DNA of 57,298 nucleotides from Thioploca sp. (GTDB taxonomy: Bacteria; Pseudomonadota; Gammaproteobacteria; Beggiatoales; Beggiatoaceae). Location of the stretch: NCBI GenBank assembly GCA_012032555.1, contig JAAUSR010000028.1, positions 1 to 57,298 of the forward strand, given 5' to 3'. Positions within the stretch are counted from its first letter, which is position 1; every line of letters begins with the position of its first letter. The position numbers were made by a program, and so were the translations under genes. The notes beneath the pieces are model-generated. The model was not told where the DNA came from, did not search any database, and worked only from the letters and a program-made list of their open reading frames with translations. Shown here one piece after another: positions 51,701-56,748 of this stretch.

Positions 51701-52131
51701 AGATGATGATACTGCATCAGCCAGTAATAATTATCTTCACTAATTTTTAGTAAATCATAACGAAATAGCGGTTGTCCAATGAGTTCAAACGGTTCCATGA
51801 ACCGTTGTTGTATCCAGTCCATAGCCGATTGCTGGGGATTTGCTTGGCAGGTAAAGTCGTGTAAAGGGACTTGGATAGATAGAGTGTCAACAAATGTTTG
51901 TCGTGGTATGCCATCTGTGTCTGGTTCTTTAACTAAGAACGTGCGTAAGGCATCGTGTTTTTGTACCAAAAGATTAGCCGATTGTTCAAATAATACCGGA
52001 TCAATCGACCCGGGGAGGTTAACATAACCGCCGATATTGTAGAGGGGTAGGCCTTCATGCAATAGTTGGTCAAACCAGATTTCTCGTTGCGAGGAAGTAA
52101 GTGGATAGATATGAAAAGGAGCACCGTTCAT
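36763..52131 (-). CDS. Four-module nonribosomal peptide synthetase with E and N-MT domains
   Basis: A 5122-residue NRPS. Domains with approximate residues: C1 (5-445, HHLIVDG), A1 (460-960), PCP1 (Ser near 1007), C2 (1065-1500), A2 (1520-2010), PCP2 (2060, GGDS as before epimerases), E (2110-2540, HHLVVDG), C3 (2565-2990), A3 (3015-3510), PCP3 (3557), C4 (3620-4050), A4 (4070-4990) with an N-methyltransferase inserted (about 4540-4910, EIGCGTG), PCP4 (5038). Codes aligned by eye to GrsA: A1 DTEDIGAIT (unclear), A2 DAWTTAAVC (7 of 9 as GrsA Phe), A3 and A4 DILQLGVIW (near the known Gly code). Predicted: X, D-Phe-like, Gly, N-methyl-Gly, passed to the PKS. C1 at the N-terminus could load a starter acyl group. 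Confidence 0.95.
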   Translation of the reverse strand: MNGAPFHIYPLTSSQREIWFDQLLHEGLPLYNIGGYVNLPGSIDPVLFEQSANLLVQKHDALRTFLVKEPDTDGIPRQTFVDTLSIQVPLHDFTCQANPQQSAMDWIQQRFMEPFELIGQPLFRYDLLKISEDNYYWLMQYHHLIVDGYAVALLNRSLAEIYTQLAQGQIPNLESPSYIDFINYNQAYIESETFEKQRQYWLAKYLVMPKPLFNPRYRSQSSDKLIGSGGEVLYMPRSFYQQLNELAKQHQVTLFRVFLGALYVYFTRIAQRNDFAISFPTLNRPSAEFKQMAGLFTLVNSTLFNFDNALNFAELLQQIHQTLTEDFRHQPFPNSEINRAISKGVGEQRSSLFDISLSYQRFDYHSHFNGIDSYTTWLLHPWEQTPLVIYIQDFHAQSEVKFDFVYNQAYFNAEDIKALQARFITILEAVLQNSVLPISALPIMTEQEAQQLQTWNNTTVPYPQDQTIVDLFEQQVAKTPNHIAIILEDKKLTYQQLNAKANQLAHYLLAYQHSAGIHSHNPLIAIAVGRSLEMVIGLLGILKAGAAYFPLDLEYPLERLQFMLTDSQAPILLTEPALQSQFANSALQIINLGNGEYFADYPVTNPRQLIRPEHLAYLIYTSGSTGKPKGVLIEHQALISHCYALRQQYQVSAEDVILQFASIAFDTSLEQLLMAWLHGATNVLLPTNRLEPQKFLQFLQEQAITIADLPPAYWQKIVEEAPLAIPSQLHTLILGGEALPHQLVQYTWQHCPQLRLFNAYGPTEATITPTLYQVPETLLQPSLWVPIGSPRANTRIYILDKYHQLLPPGIPGELCIAGVGLARGYLNRPDLTAEKFIEVELFGQTERIYKTGDLARWLPDGNLEYLGRLDHQVKLRGFRIELGEIETVLNQHPTVKEAVVTLSEVDENKRLVAYLTPAVAINDLVTKLREWLRVRLPDYMLPSQFMVLEQLPLTPNGKIDRNALPAPTTEITTGIKLATPTEDLLASLWANVLKREAISRHDNFFELGGHSLLATQLISRIRDSFQVELPVRVVFEQPQLSNLATTIEAAIGTIPLPLIEKQPAAAQKVLSFAQQRLWFLNQLENNSSATYNIPIALQLSGNLDVVALQQSLHGLLERHTSLRTIFPSLAGQATVQIQDLAHLEFLQVHDLRQLSTTLSHEEIQDWINRHALEPFDLAHGPLFKADLLLLDETQSILLLNWHHIISDGWSIEVFIRDWQHAYTAFAQGQSPNLPPLPLQYSDYAAWQRDWLQGEVLQQQLAYWCQQLAGAPQLLELPTDKPRPPQQSYQGAHYTQSLSPALTAKISTLSRQQGVSVFMTLLSTFYLLLLHYSRQEDVCVGSPIANRTHRQTEDLIGFFVNTLVLRGQLQPQQSFLELLQTTRQTCLAAYAHQDLPFEMLVEQLQPNRSLSYSPLFQVMFVFHNHDPVELTLPGLDITTLESNYPIAKFDLTLYLEERQGQLHSSWEYATDLFTTDTIKRMAKHFEVLLTAIVANPTQALFQISMLTVTEKEQLQAWNNTAVSYSHDLTIVDLFEQQVTKIPDKVAVVFEDQQLTYRQLNTKANQLAHQLLALQQQHHFANNPLIAIAVERSLEMVSGLLAILKAGGAYVPIDLSYPPARIRYLLEDSAAPCLLTQRRWLAQLPVTELASECVVVCIDEVDWAAQPTANPVVGREATDLAYVIYTSGSTGNPKGVMIEHHSAINLATFQQQYFHTNTDSQILQFASLSFDAATWEILMSLGSGATLQVVPLLKIQADLKAILQKQAITHVTLPPSVVKVLSNSNLPHLKYLTVAGEACSPELVKQWAQPERYFINAYGPTETTVCASVFECVPDGNKPPIGRPIANTRIYILDAHGQLQPPGIPGELCIAGVGLARGYLNRPDLTAEKFIEVKLFGQTERIYKTGDLARWRADGNLEYLGRLDHQIKLRGFRIELGEIETVLSQHPAVKEAVVIQYTAADNPYLVAYLTTAVTPAELITDLKNWLSARLPNYMIPSHFMVLEQLPLTPNGKIDRQALPTPRLQLTATYEAPRNDLEQQLAHIWSRLLKQNNLSIHDNFFELGGDSILSIQVVAHARQAGLQLAPRDLFEHQTIAQLATVVRVGMATDAQQDLVTGEVSLTPIQHWFVAKHLPQYWHFNQSILLQVPNNLNEAALRQALATVLSHHDALRLRYREVEGQWQQWFTAPSDTVPLFIEDLNAVTDPLTELYQLTQHYQTCLNLTTGPVTQLVLFKWGDSARLFWCIHHLVVDGVSWRILQEDLHTAYSQMVTGQHLQLPAKTSSFKAWAERLTHYAHSEILAEELAYWQSLPTVSLPIDNRVGANRSEYHQDYTLTLSRADTEALLREVPVAYNTRINEVLLTALALALVDWTGNPRCLIALEGHGRIALFEDIDLSRTVGWFTTIYPVVLTLPSSSNLGIALKAIKEQLRAIPHEGIGYGLLTQLGGKTLPKGEILFNYLGQFDLGIATDGFKLANEATGSDISLQGERDYLIEINGAITQGQLRLQWSYSSDCYQPQTIKYLADNYQVQLQHLIRHCQRGPQGVTPSDFPLAQVTQATLDGLYQQYAGLQDLYPLSPMQQGMLFHTLSEPESGVYFQQLQWTVSNLDPRIFQAAWQYQLERHPVLRSALLTVHHPMLQIVLAKVPLPWREHDWRNLANDKQQSQLAAWLQQERTQGFELNRAPLMRFDLIRLTEQRYVLIQHFHHLLMDGWCLPILISEVRNSYLAFQQGQMPQLPSLRPYRDYIAWLQQQDTKVAQHYWQQRLAGWTAPTPIPILNHKTKPPVYQEIYYALDPNHTQTLQRFTREQRVTLNTLVQGVWALLLSRYSREAEVGFGVTVSGRHIPLVGIERMVGLFINTLPLRLAVNPQTAVMDYLPQVQTQHQQDHRYAHTPLFEIQSVSEVPNSIALFESLLIFENYPLGETLEPSATSFQIEAVDAIEYTNYPLTVAIVPEESLGFKVSYDSQRVSCESIERLWGHFQTLLLAMVANPKQALSQLPMLTAEEMEQLQAWNQTAIDYPHDQTIVDLFEQQVAKTPENIAVVFEDQQLTYQQLNAKANQLAYQLLAHHHQQNLPNNPLIAIAVERSLEMVIGLLAILKAGGAYVPIDPNYPPARIRYMLEDSAAPCLLTQRRLLAQLPVAELVHECVVVCIDEVDWTAQPSANPVVGRQATDLAYVIYTSGSTGNPKGVMIEHHNLLNFLLDMQPRTRITTSDKLLAVTTLSFDIAALELYLPLISGSLLCLVTKEAASDGAILQQQLLRHDINFMQATPATWQLLKHSGWQGDNFLNILCGGEALSPELANYLLENSHGLWNVYGPTETTIWSAAYLIPTTLNAYPSIGHPIANTRIYILDVHHQLQSPGLPGELCIAGAGLARGYLNRSELTAEKFIEVELFGKTERIYKTGDLARWLPDGNLEYLGRLDHQVKLRGFRVELGEIEAILTQHPVVKEAVVNLLEVDDNKRLIAYFTTVATLPDLIINLKDWLKARLPDYMIPSQFMVLEQLPLTPNGKIDRNALPAPTTEITTDTKPATPTEDLLASLWANVLKRESINRHDNFFELGGHSLLATRLISQIRDSFQVELPVRVVFEQPQLSELAKTIATAIGSTPLPPIGKQPADAPKVLSFAQQRLWFLNQLEENNSATYNMPAALYLSGQVKVAAVQQSLQWLLERHASLRMIFPSHDGQATVQIVEFNSREVLQIHDLRHQPEETHHDVIQNRINRHALKPFDLEHGPLFKADLLLLDEFQSVLLLNWHHIINDGWSMRIFIRDWQHAYTTFAQSKLPNLLPLTLQYSDYAAWQRKWLQGKVLQQQLAYWRQQLAGAPELLELPTDKPRPPQQSYQGAYYAQHLSPTLTAKITTLSHQQGVSVFMTLLSAFYLLLSRYSRQEDLCVGSPIANRTHLQTEDLIGFFVNTLVLRSQLQPQQSFLELLQATRQTCLAAYAHQELPFEMLVEQLQSNRSPNHNPLFQVVLVLQNQEPVELTLPGLDVTTLKPNYPIAKFDLTLYLEEQNGQLHGSWEYATDLFVADTIKRMAGHFEVLLTAIVANPTQALYQIPMLTVAEIEQLQAWNHTVVPYPRDLTVVDLFEQQVERTSDKVAVVFEDQQLTYRQLNAKANQLAHQLLTLQPQHHFANNPLIAIAVERSLEMIIGLLGILKAGGVYVPIDPSYPPARIRYLLEDSAAPCLLTQRRLLAQLPVTELASECVVVCVDEVDWTAQPSANPVVGRQATDLVYVIYTSGSTGKPKGVMIEHHNLSNFLLDMQQRTRITTSDKLLAVTTLSFDIAALELYLPLISGSLLYLVTKESASDGLVLQQQLLKYDINFMQATPATWQLLKHSGWQGNNFLNILCGGEALSPELANYLLENSHGLWNVYGPTETTIWSSAYLILTTLNAYPSIGHPIANTRIYILDAHNQLQPPGIPGELCIAGAGLARGYLNRPDLTAEKFIEVELFGQTERIYKTGDLARWLLDGNLEYLGRLDYQVKLRGFRIELGEIEVALTKHPQVQEAAVIIREEHEEFDDKRLLAYFVPQLSNDSETVNNESPVEWLEQWQQIWNGTYSQSASSEIDPQFNTIGWNSSYTGLPISKAEMKEWLDGTVDRILSKSPHRILEIGCGTGMLLFHLAPHCNHYTGTDISSEALYYIEQQKKTWEFGSKVTLFQSTADNFKYLKSTSYDAIILNSVIQYFPSIDYLITVLASAITVVAPGGFIFIGDVRNFQLLEAFHTSVQFYQAHDSLSLVELRQRVQKEVRKEKELLIDPDFFIALKHRWPQITQVQIQLKSGYAHNEMTRFRYDVTLYLGDKSTLENQIQEKQIQWLDWQNDNLTLTKVHQILVKEQPDIIGFQEIPNARLVAEMKILEQLAHPEETVQQLRTLLSNFDQGTEPEDFHALIQELAYKIYINYNDRYSYNVVFQHQDSHGILNFEEHSHASERSWHSYANNPLQETIVEHQLVSQLRDFLKQTLPNYMIPSALIPLESMPLTPNGKIDRKALTQLSVDPDLSVGELVTPQTREEQLLANIWAEILGIKQVGIHNNFFDLGGNSMLIIRMQHKLSEFFDQKISVVELFEHPTIYRLAQHLTLKQTKPATQRTDNRHTYQMVIRQQKQKRQQHRLKKLGQSNDRITLD
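38900..43090 (-). repeat. Near-identical A3 and A4 adenylation segments
   Basis: DNA for the A3 and A4 domains, about 3.15 kb apart, shares long identical stretches, for example in the A8-flanking and substrate-pocket region (near 38940-39380 and 42090-42540). The block CAACCGCCGCTGTGTCAACA also recurs in the A2 domain near 47222 with small changes. This marks recent module duplication or gene conversion. Confidence 0.8.
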
Positions 52132-52588
52132 AATCTTAATACCCTTTAAAAATTATAATTATATTAATTGCATTTAATAGATATGGTTATTTAGATGAGA
52201 ATAGTCCGAGCTACTGCATGAAAGTCATAGGCCACCGTATTAAAAATGTTATTTAACAGATGTTTAGAATTTTGTAGGGTGGACATTGCCCACCCTACCG
52301 AAACTACCGAAAATCGGCTCTCATGAAGATATGATGTTATTAGTTATCATATCTACTTAGCGGTGTTAGCATAAATTTTAATGCGGTGACCCTGGCATGA
52401 AAGTCATTATTAAAACCAAAATTTGGTATAACAATTATTATTAAAAGACTAAATGAGATAGCTTGATTAAACATCTAAATTTAATATGAGAATGTCTTAG
52501 AGATCTCTAATTTTTATTAGATCAAATTTTATGGAATTATTGTAAATTCTAATTTTACCGTAATTTTGATAATGTAGTAAACCAATAA
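52132..52588. other. Intergenic stretch upstream of the NRPS operon
   Basis: No gene is seen. It separates the NRPS start from the cyclase gene, both on the minus strand. AT-rich DNA with TATAAT-like hexamers on the minus strand (about 52155-52165) is a plausible promoter zone for the NRPS, but no -35 match is convincing. It carries the palindrome at 52274-52298 and a 13-bp direct repeat GCATGAAAGTCAT at 52216 and 52395. Confidence 0.5.
52274..52298. repeat. GTAGGGTGG...CCACCCTAC palindrome
   Basis: Arms of 9 bp (52274-52282 and 52290-52298) around ACATTGC. Same element family as 54658-54680 and 56523-56547, here 143 bp upstream of the NRPS gene. Confidence 0.85.
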
Positions 52589-53866
52589 TTAGTCCATTTC
52601 AGTGTGAATCCGTTCTAAATAAATTTGACTCGCTTTATCTGTTGGACATTGAGTTAAACATTTTTTAAACAGGACCTCAGCAGTTTCAAGAGCTTTAGCG
52701 TAGTAACACTGTAAAGCTTCTTCAAATAACTCTGCGATAATCACTTTGGGTTCACCCAATTGCGCCGGAATAGTATCTAATACTTCAAAAACCGTTACCG
52801 GTTGGGTTTTGCCCCTGACCGTTACCCTATCAATAAGACGGGTTACAAAGCGCTCTGGTATATCTAGGTTTCGTAGCGTGTGTTCTGTGATTAAAACCGG
52901 GGTATGATAAGTTTTTGTCAGGCTTTCTACACGTGCAGCTAAATTGACTGTATCACCGATAACCGTGGTTTGCATTCGATCATGTTCTCCTACCGTGCCT
53001 AACATTAAGGAACCGGTATTTAATCCAATCCCAATCGCAAGGGGTGAATAACCAGCGCGTTCTCTACCGCGATTATACTCACCCAAACGAACTAACATGT
53101 TAATAGCCGCTTGCACGGCGTCATCAGCTTGTTCATACAAAGCCATAATGGCATCACCGATGTATTTATCGATAAAGCCATTATGGTAACGAATCACTGG
53201 GCCCATCTGGTTTAGGTAACTATTAATAAAAAGAAAATTTTCCTCAGGAGTCATTTTTTCCGACAACGTGGTAAAGGAACGAATATCAGAAAACATCACT
53301 GACATGTCCCGTTCTACACATTGAGCTAATTTAATCTGCTCACATTCTCGAATATTGAGCAGTTGAAGGAATTGACTCGGAACAAATTTATAAAAAATGC
53401 TTACCTTTTCCTGTAATTCTTGATTCAGTTGTTGAAGCTTTTGATTTTGCTCTTCTAGCTGTTTATCTTGGAAATAACTACGGATGGCTTCAGCAACGGT
53501 GAGATTAAGATCAGCTTGTTCCCAAGGTTTAGTGATATAGCGATATAAATTAGCGTGATTAACTGCATTACCGACTGCTTCCGCATTAGCTTGACCGGTA
53601 AGTAAAATTTTTAAAGTTTTGGGTGCAAAGGTATGAATTTGTTTGAGTAGTTCATCCCCTTTCATGCCCGGCATAATTTGGTCGGAAAGAATGACTGGAA
53701 CGTCAATCTGTTCTTCCAGCAGTTCTTGAAAAATCTCCAATGCATCTTCTCCACTTTCGGCTGTTTCTATAGTATATTGATTTTCTAAATGGCGTTTCAG
53801 TTGATTTTTAAGACTTACCAACACAACCTTTTCATCATCGACACACAAGATTGCGGATTTTTTCAT
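52589..53866 (-). CDS. Response regulator with adenylate/guanylate cyclase output
   Basis: A 425-residue protein: receiver domain (residues 1-125, D62 in LSDQIMPG), coiled coil (about 130-165), and a class III nucleotide cyclase (about 185-365). In the cyclase, FSDIRSF supplies the first metal Asp (near 193), YIGDAIMALY the second, and the region after TTVIGDTVNLAAR is the usual transition-state end. Substrate (ATP or GTP) is not settled by eye. The C-terminal tail contains a short helical repeat with two Cys. Its receiver is close to that of the REC-kinase at 21374-22651, so the two are paralogues. It is upstream of the NRPS on the same strand but 457 bp away, and may or may not control it. 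Confidence 0.9.
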   Translation of the reverse strand: MKKSAILCVDDEKVVLVSLKNQLKRHLENQYTIETAESGEDALEIFQELLEEQIDVPVILSDQIMPGMKGDELLKQIHTFAPKTLKILLTGQANAEAVGNAVNHANLYRYITKPWEQADLNLTVAEAIRSYFQDKQLEEQNQKLQQLNQELQEKVSIFYKFVPSQFLQLLNIRECEQIKLAQCVERDMSVMFSDIRSFTTLSEKMTPEENFLFINSYLNQMGPVIRYHNGFIDKYIGDAIMALYEQADDAVQAAINMLVRLGEYNRGRERAGYSPLAIGIGLNTGSLMLGTVGEHDRMQTTVIGDTVNLAARVESLTKTYHTPVLITEHTLRNLDIPERFVTRLIDRVTVRGKTQPVTVFEVLDTIPAQLGEPKVIIAELFEEALQCYYAKALETAEVLFKKCLTQCPTDKASQIYLERIHTEMD

Positions 53867-53939
53867 GATTGATTTGAATAGAATTTGATATTAACTTTTT
53901 ATTAATATAATAATATCACGGATAAAGAGTCTTATTCCG

Positions 53940-54650
53940 TTAGGGGTAATGAAAGGGTAATGAAACGGTAAAAGTAGCTTTGCTAGGCTGACTGTTAACC
54001 TCAATAGTGCCCTGATGTTTATGAATAATTTTTCCAGCAATATCTAATCCTAAACCACTGCTTTCTCCCATGCTCTTAGTTGTGAAAACAGGCTCGAAAA
54101 TGTGATCTTGAATTTCTGCTGTTATGCCACAACCGGAGTCGGTTATTTGTACTACACGCGTGTTCATCTTGTTGGAACACCGTAATTTCCAAAATACCTT
54201 GATTGTTCATTGCCTGAATAACATTATGAATGAGATTAGTCCAAACTTGGTTAAGTTCATCAGGATGACAAAGAAAATCCGGTAATTCTTGATAGGGAGT
54301 AAGCAGCGTTATGTCTGGTTTTAACTGATGGTGATAAAGTGTCAATATTACCTTAAGACCTTCTATCAAGTTGGCACAGACTTGTTGACCACTACAGTCA
54401 TAGTAGGCATAACTTCTAAGTGCAAAAACTATTTTAGTGGCTTTATCAATCGCCATTTCGATATTTTGACTATTAATTTTGGAGGGTAGAAAGGTCATAA
54501 GCAGTTTGTAAGATAGCAGTACTGTTGGGGATTTCAAATAAGGGTACCAAGGAGATAATATCTTGATAAATTCCCATAATATATTTATTATCATAAATAT
54601 CGTCAGCATTGTCAAGATTTCGTTTTTCGAGTTCAGTTACTTACGAAACA
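53940..54650 (-). pseudogene. Decayed C-terminal part of a histidine kinase
   Basis: Several shifted frames together match the last 250 or so residues of the giant kinase at 25683-31181: VTELEKRNLDNADDIYDN, then QTAYDLSTLQN and a stop, a shift to INSQNIEMAIDKATKIVFALRSYA through DELNQVWTNLIHNVIQAMNNQG (N box), and a final shift near 54165 to VQITDSGCGI and SSGLGLDIA (G1 and G2). At least two frameshifts are needed. The left-over piece ends close to the palindrome and group II intron at 54658, so the rest of the gene was lost at that insertion point. Confidence 0.85.
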
Positions 54651-54657
54651 TAGTAAA

Positions 54658-54680
54658 GTAGGGTGAGCATTGCCCACCGC
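54658..54680. repeat. Palindrome copy directly before the group II intron
   Basis: GTAGGGTGAGCATTGCCCAC followed by CGC is a mismatched copy of the 25-bp palindrome. The intron 5' end begins 3 bases after it. Confidence 0.75.
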
Positions 54681-54682
54681 TC

Positions 54683-56442
54683 GTGTGCCAGGCATAGCAT
54701 CAACCCAAACGGTGCCAGTCCGCCAATAGGCCGCTGTGACCGGAATTATCCGTCTAAGCAAAGGTGTCCATCGCGAGGTAGAATCTGAAGGAAGCCGAGG
54801 ACGACCTCAAGGAAACGACGAACCGAAACCCAATATGAGGCTCAATCTGCTGAGCAACCCGGCTAGGGACGAGGACTCCCAATAATCACACGTAAGCAGA
54901 AGGAGTAGATTGGGCGTATCCTTGAGAAGGGGTGATGCCTTATTACCCTGGGAGATCTCAGGCATTGCCGAAGAAAAAAATCGGCTACCGAAACGGCAAC
55001 GTTAAGGGAAGATGCCGGAAAAGTCAGCAAAGGCCATAGTAGCATGACAGAGGCCCTGACCGGTGAAGGGCCAAATTTCCGGAAGCCAAGTCAAATGAGA
55101 CCAAACTCGAAGACAGAGAGGACGAGAGCGTCAGACTGCGATGTTCGAACGCCAAACCAGAGGTTAGGAAACGTCACTCAACGGATAGTTTGGCCGGCCC
55201 AGTGTCAGCGGCGTTACCCCCCCTAAAGACTTTGGCGTCAGCAAACCTCAGGGAAAATGTACTGGAACGCCACCACCCCAACCAAGCGTACCGAAAGGTT
55301 AAAGCCAACCAAGGCACTCCTGGTGTGGAGGGGATGACGGTCGAGCCAGCGCTAGGCTGGCTGAAAGACCACAAGGGAGAACGGCTGGCCAAGCTAGCGA
55401 CCGGTGAGTACGTCCCCAAACCGGTACGAGCCGTAGACATCCCTAAAGCGGACGGTGGGATCCGCCGCTTAGGGATACCATACGAACCGCGCTTTACCGC
55501 ATCAAACTTTGGCTTTAGACCAGGTAAGCGTGCCTACCAAGCGGTGTTTACCCAGTGTGAAGTATATCCAGGCCGGTAGACAAGTGGTTGTCGATATTGA
55601 CCTAGAAAAGTTTTTCGACCGGGTTAATCACGATAAACTCATAGGTCTGTTAGCGAAAGACCTCCGTGACCAACGGGTGCTTAAACTCATCCGTGCCTAC
55701 CTGGAAACCGGTCTATTCGAGAGGGAGATAGACAGCCAGAGTGCTGGGGACACCTCAAGCTGGGCCTGGGTCTCCCTTTTTCGCCAATATCCGGCTCAAT
55801 GAACTCGATAGAGAACTGGAAAAGCGTATAACTATTGCCGATATGCGCATGACTGCAACCTCTACGTCAAAAGCGTTAAAGCTGGACAACATGTGATGGC
55901 GAGCTTCACCCGATTCATTGAGCATCAATTGAAACTCTGAGTGAATCGAGAGAAAAGCGCCGTCGCCGTAGTGGAAACACGGACATTCCTGGGATATCAA
56001 ATCACGGCAAAGGGACGACTCACTATTGCGCCTACCCGTTTAAAACGGCTTAAGGCTCGCATTCTCGACGCAACTGGGGCAACGGCTTTAGCGAGGTCAT
56101 CCATGAATTGAAGGGCTATCTGCCGGGAGGGGTCAGTTATTATAAAATGATTGACTCCCCCTGGCCTCTTAGCAGATTAGATTCGTGGATAAGACGCAAA
56201 CTGCGCTGTAAACGCCAAAAGCCACCGGCGGATTCGGTTTCTAACCCGACAAGGGGTTAATCCAGTACGAGCCAGCGAGTATTGCCAGGCCCAATGCCTG
56301 GTTTGAGTCGCTGGTTCTACCAAGTCTTCAACGTCTTGATGAGGAATGGCGACGTTAAACCTTCTTGGGAAACCGCCGGATACGTCAAAGTAGGTCCGGT
56401 GGTGTGGGAGGACGGCGGGGGTGACCTGGCCTCCTACCCGAT
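54683..56442 (+). mobile_element. Decayed group II intron
   Basis: The 5' end GTGTGCCAGGC fits the GUGYG rule of group II introns. About 500 bases of structured, G-rich RNA precede a broken intron-encoded reverse transcriptase. Near the 3' end a 34-base hairpin at 56371-56404 (ACCGCCGGA pairing with TCCGGTGGT) is a domain V candidate, followed by a domain VI-like GGGGGTGACCTGGCCTCCTAC and the end CCCGAT. The GC content is clearly higher than that of neighbours, a sign of transfer. The exact 3' boundary is inferred. Loss of the RT makes it unable to move on its own. Confidence 0.8.
55190..56260 (+). pseudogene. Broken group II intron reverse transcriptase/maturase
   Basis: Pieces in three frames match the LtrA-like family: NQAYRKVKANQGTPGVEGMT (RT-0/1), a piece ending RRLGIP, then SNFGFRPGKRAYQAV, with about 20 residues of RT-2 deleted between them; after a shift, VVVDIDLEKFFDRVNHDKL; after further shifts, RYAHDCNLYVKSVKAG, where the catalytic YADD has become YAHD; VNREKSAV and TFLGYQI; and the X/maturase end LDSWIRRKLRCKRQK. 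The deletion, stops, shifts and the lost catalytic Asp all mean it is dead. Confidence 0.88.
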
Positions 56443-56453
56443 CTTGGCTTGGC

Positions 56454-56547
56454 TGCTCAACGAGAGTAATTAATAAGATGTAGAGTGGGCAATGCCCACT
56501 GCTCAACGAGAGTAATTAAGATGTAGGGTGGGCATTGCCCACCCTAC
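56454..56547. repeat. Tandem duplicate ending in the GTAGGGTGGGC palindrome
   Basis: GCTCAACGAGAGTAATTA occurs at 56454-56471 and again at 56501-56518, each followed by GATGTAG and a palindrome: GTAGAGTGGGCAATGCCCAC first, and GTAGGGTGGGCATTGCCCAC at 56523. The second palindrome (56523-56547) is the best in the window, 12 bp arms with one central base. Confidence 0.85.
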
Positions 56548-56738
56548 CTAGCTTTCGTCAATCTCACCAGTGTCTCCAAGGTAGGCTGTGCTGTACCCGC
56601 CTCGTCCCGTTTAATCTGGTTTACATGCAGAGCAATGGCATCGGCCAACCCTTGCTGGTTTAATCCGCGCTGTTTACGCAGTTCAATTAGCCTTTTTACA
56701 AATTCCATGGGAAGCAACCAAATAATTGTCGTAACCAT
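56544..56738 (-). CDS. Small XRE-type helix-turn-helix regulator, 3' end probably lost
   Basis: A 64-residue protein from the ATG at 56738, chosen because AGGGGG lies about 6 bases upstream; an ATG at 56708 would give 54 residues. Residues about 13-60 fit the XRE/Cro helix-turn-helix: VKRLIELRKQRGLNQQGLADAI then HVNQIKRDEAGTAQPTLETLVRLTKA. The frame stops (KAR then TAG) exactly as it enters the palindrome at 56523-56547, so the usual end of the fifth helix is missing and the gene may be a stump. It begins 10 bp after the stop of the transposase fragment. DNA binding is likely if expressed; targets are unknown. Confidence 0.65.
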   Translation of the reverse strand: MVTTIIWLLPMEFVKRLIELRKQRGLNQQGLADAIALHVNQIKRDEAGTAQPTLETLVRLTKAR

Positions 56739-56748
56739 AGTGTACCCC

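Noticed and set aside
55044-55226. 60-residue plus-strand open frame before the reverse transcriptase
   Set aside because: It lies in the structured RNA part of the group II intron and has no protein-like pattern.
55174-56506. Minus-strand open frames opposite the intron (55174-55440, 55755-56000, 56177-56506)
   Set aside because: They are shadows of the GC-rich broken reverse transcriptase and domain V/VI region.
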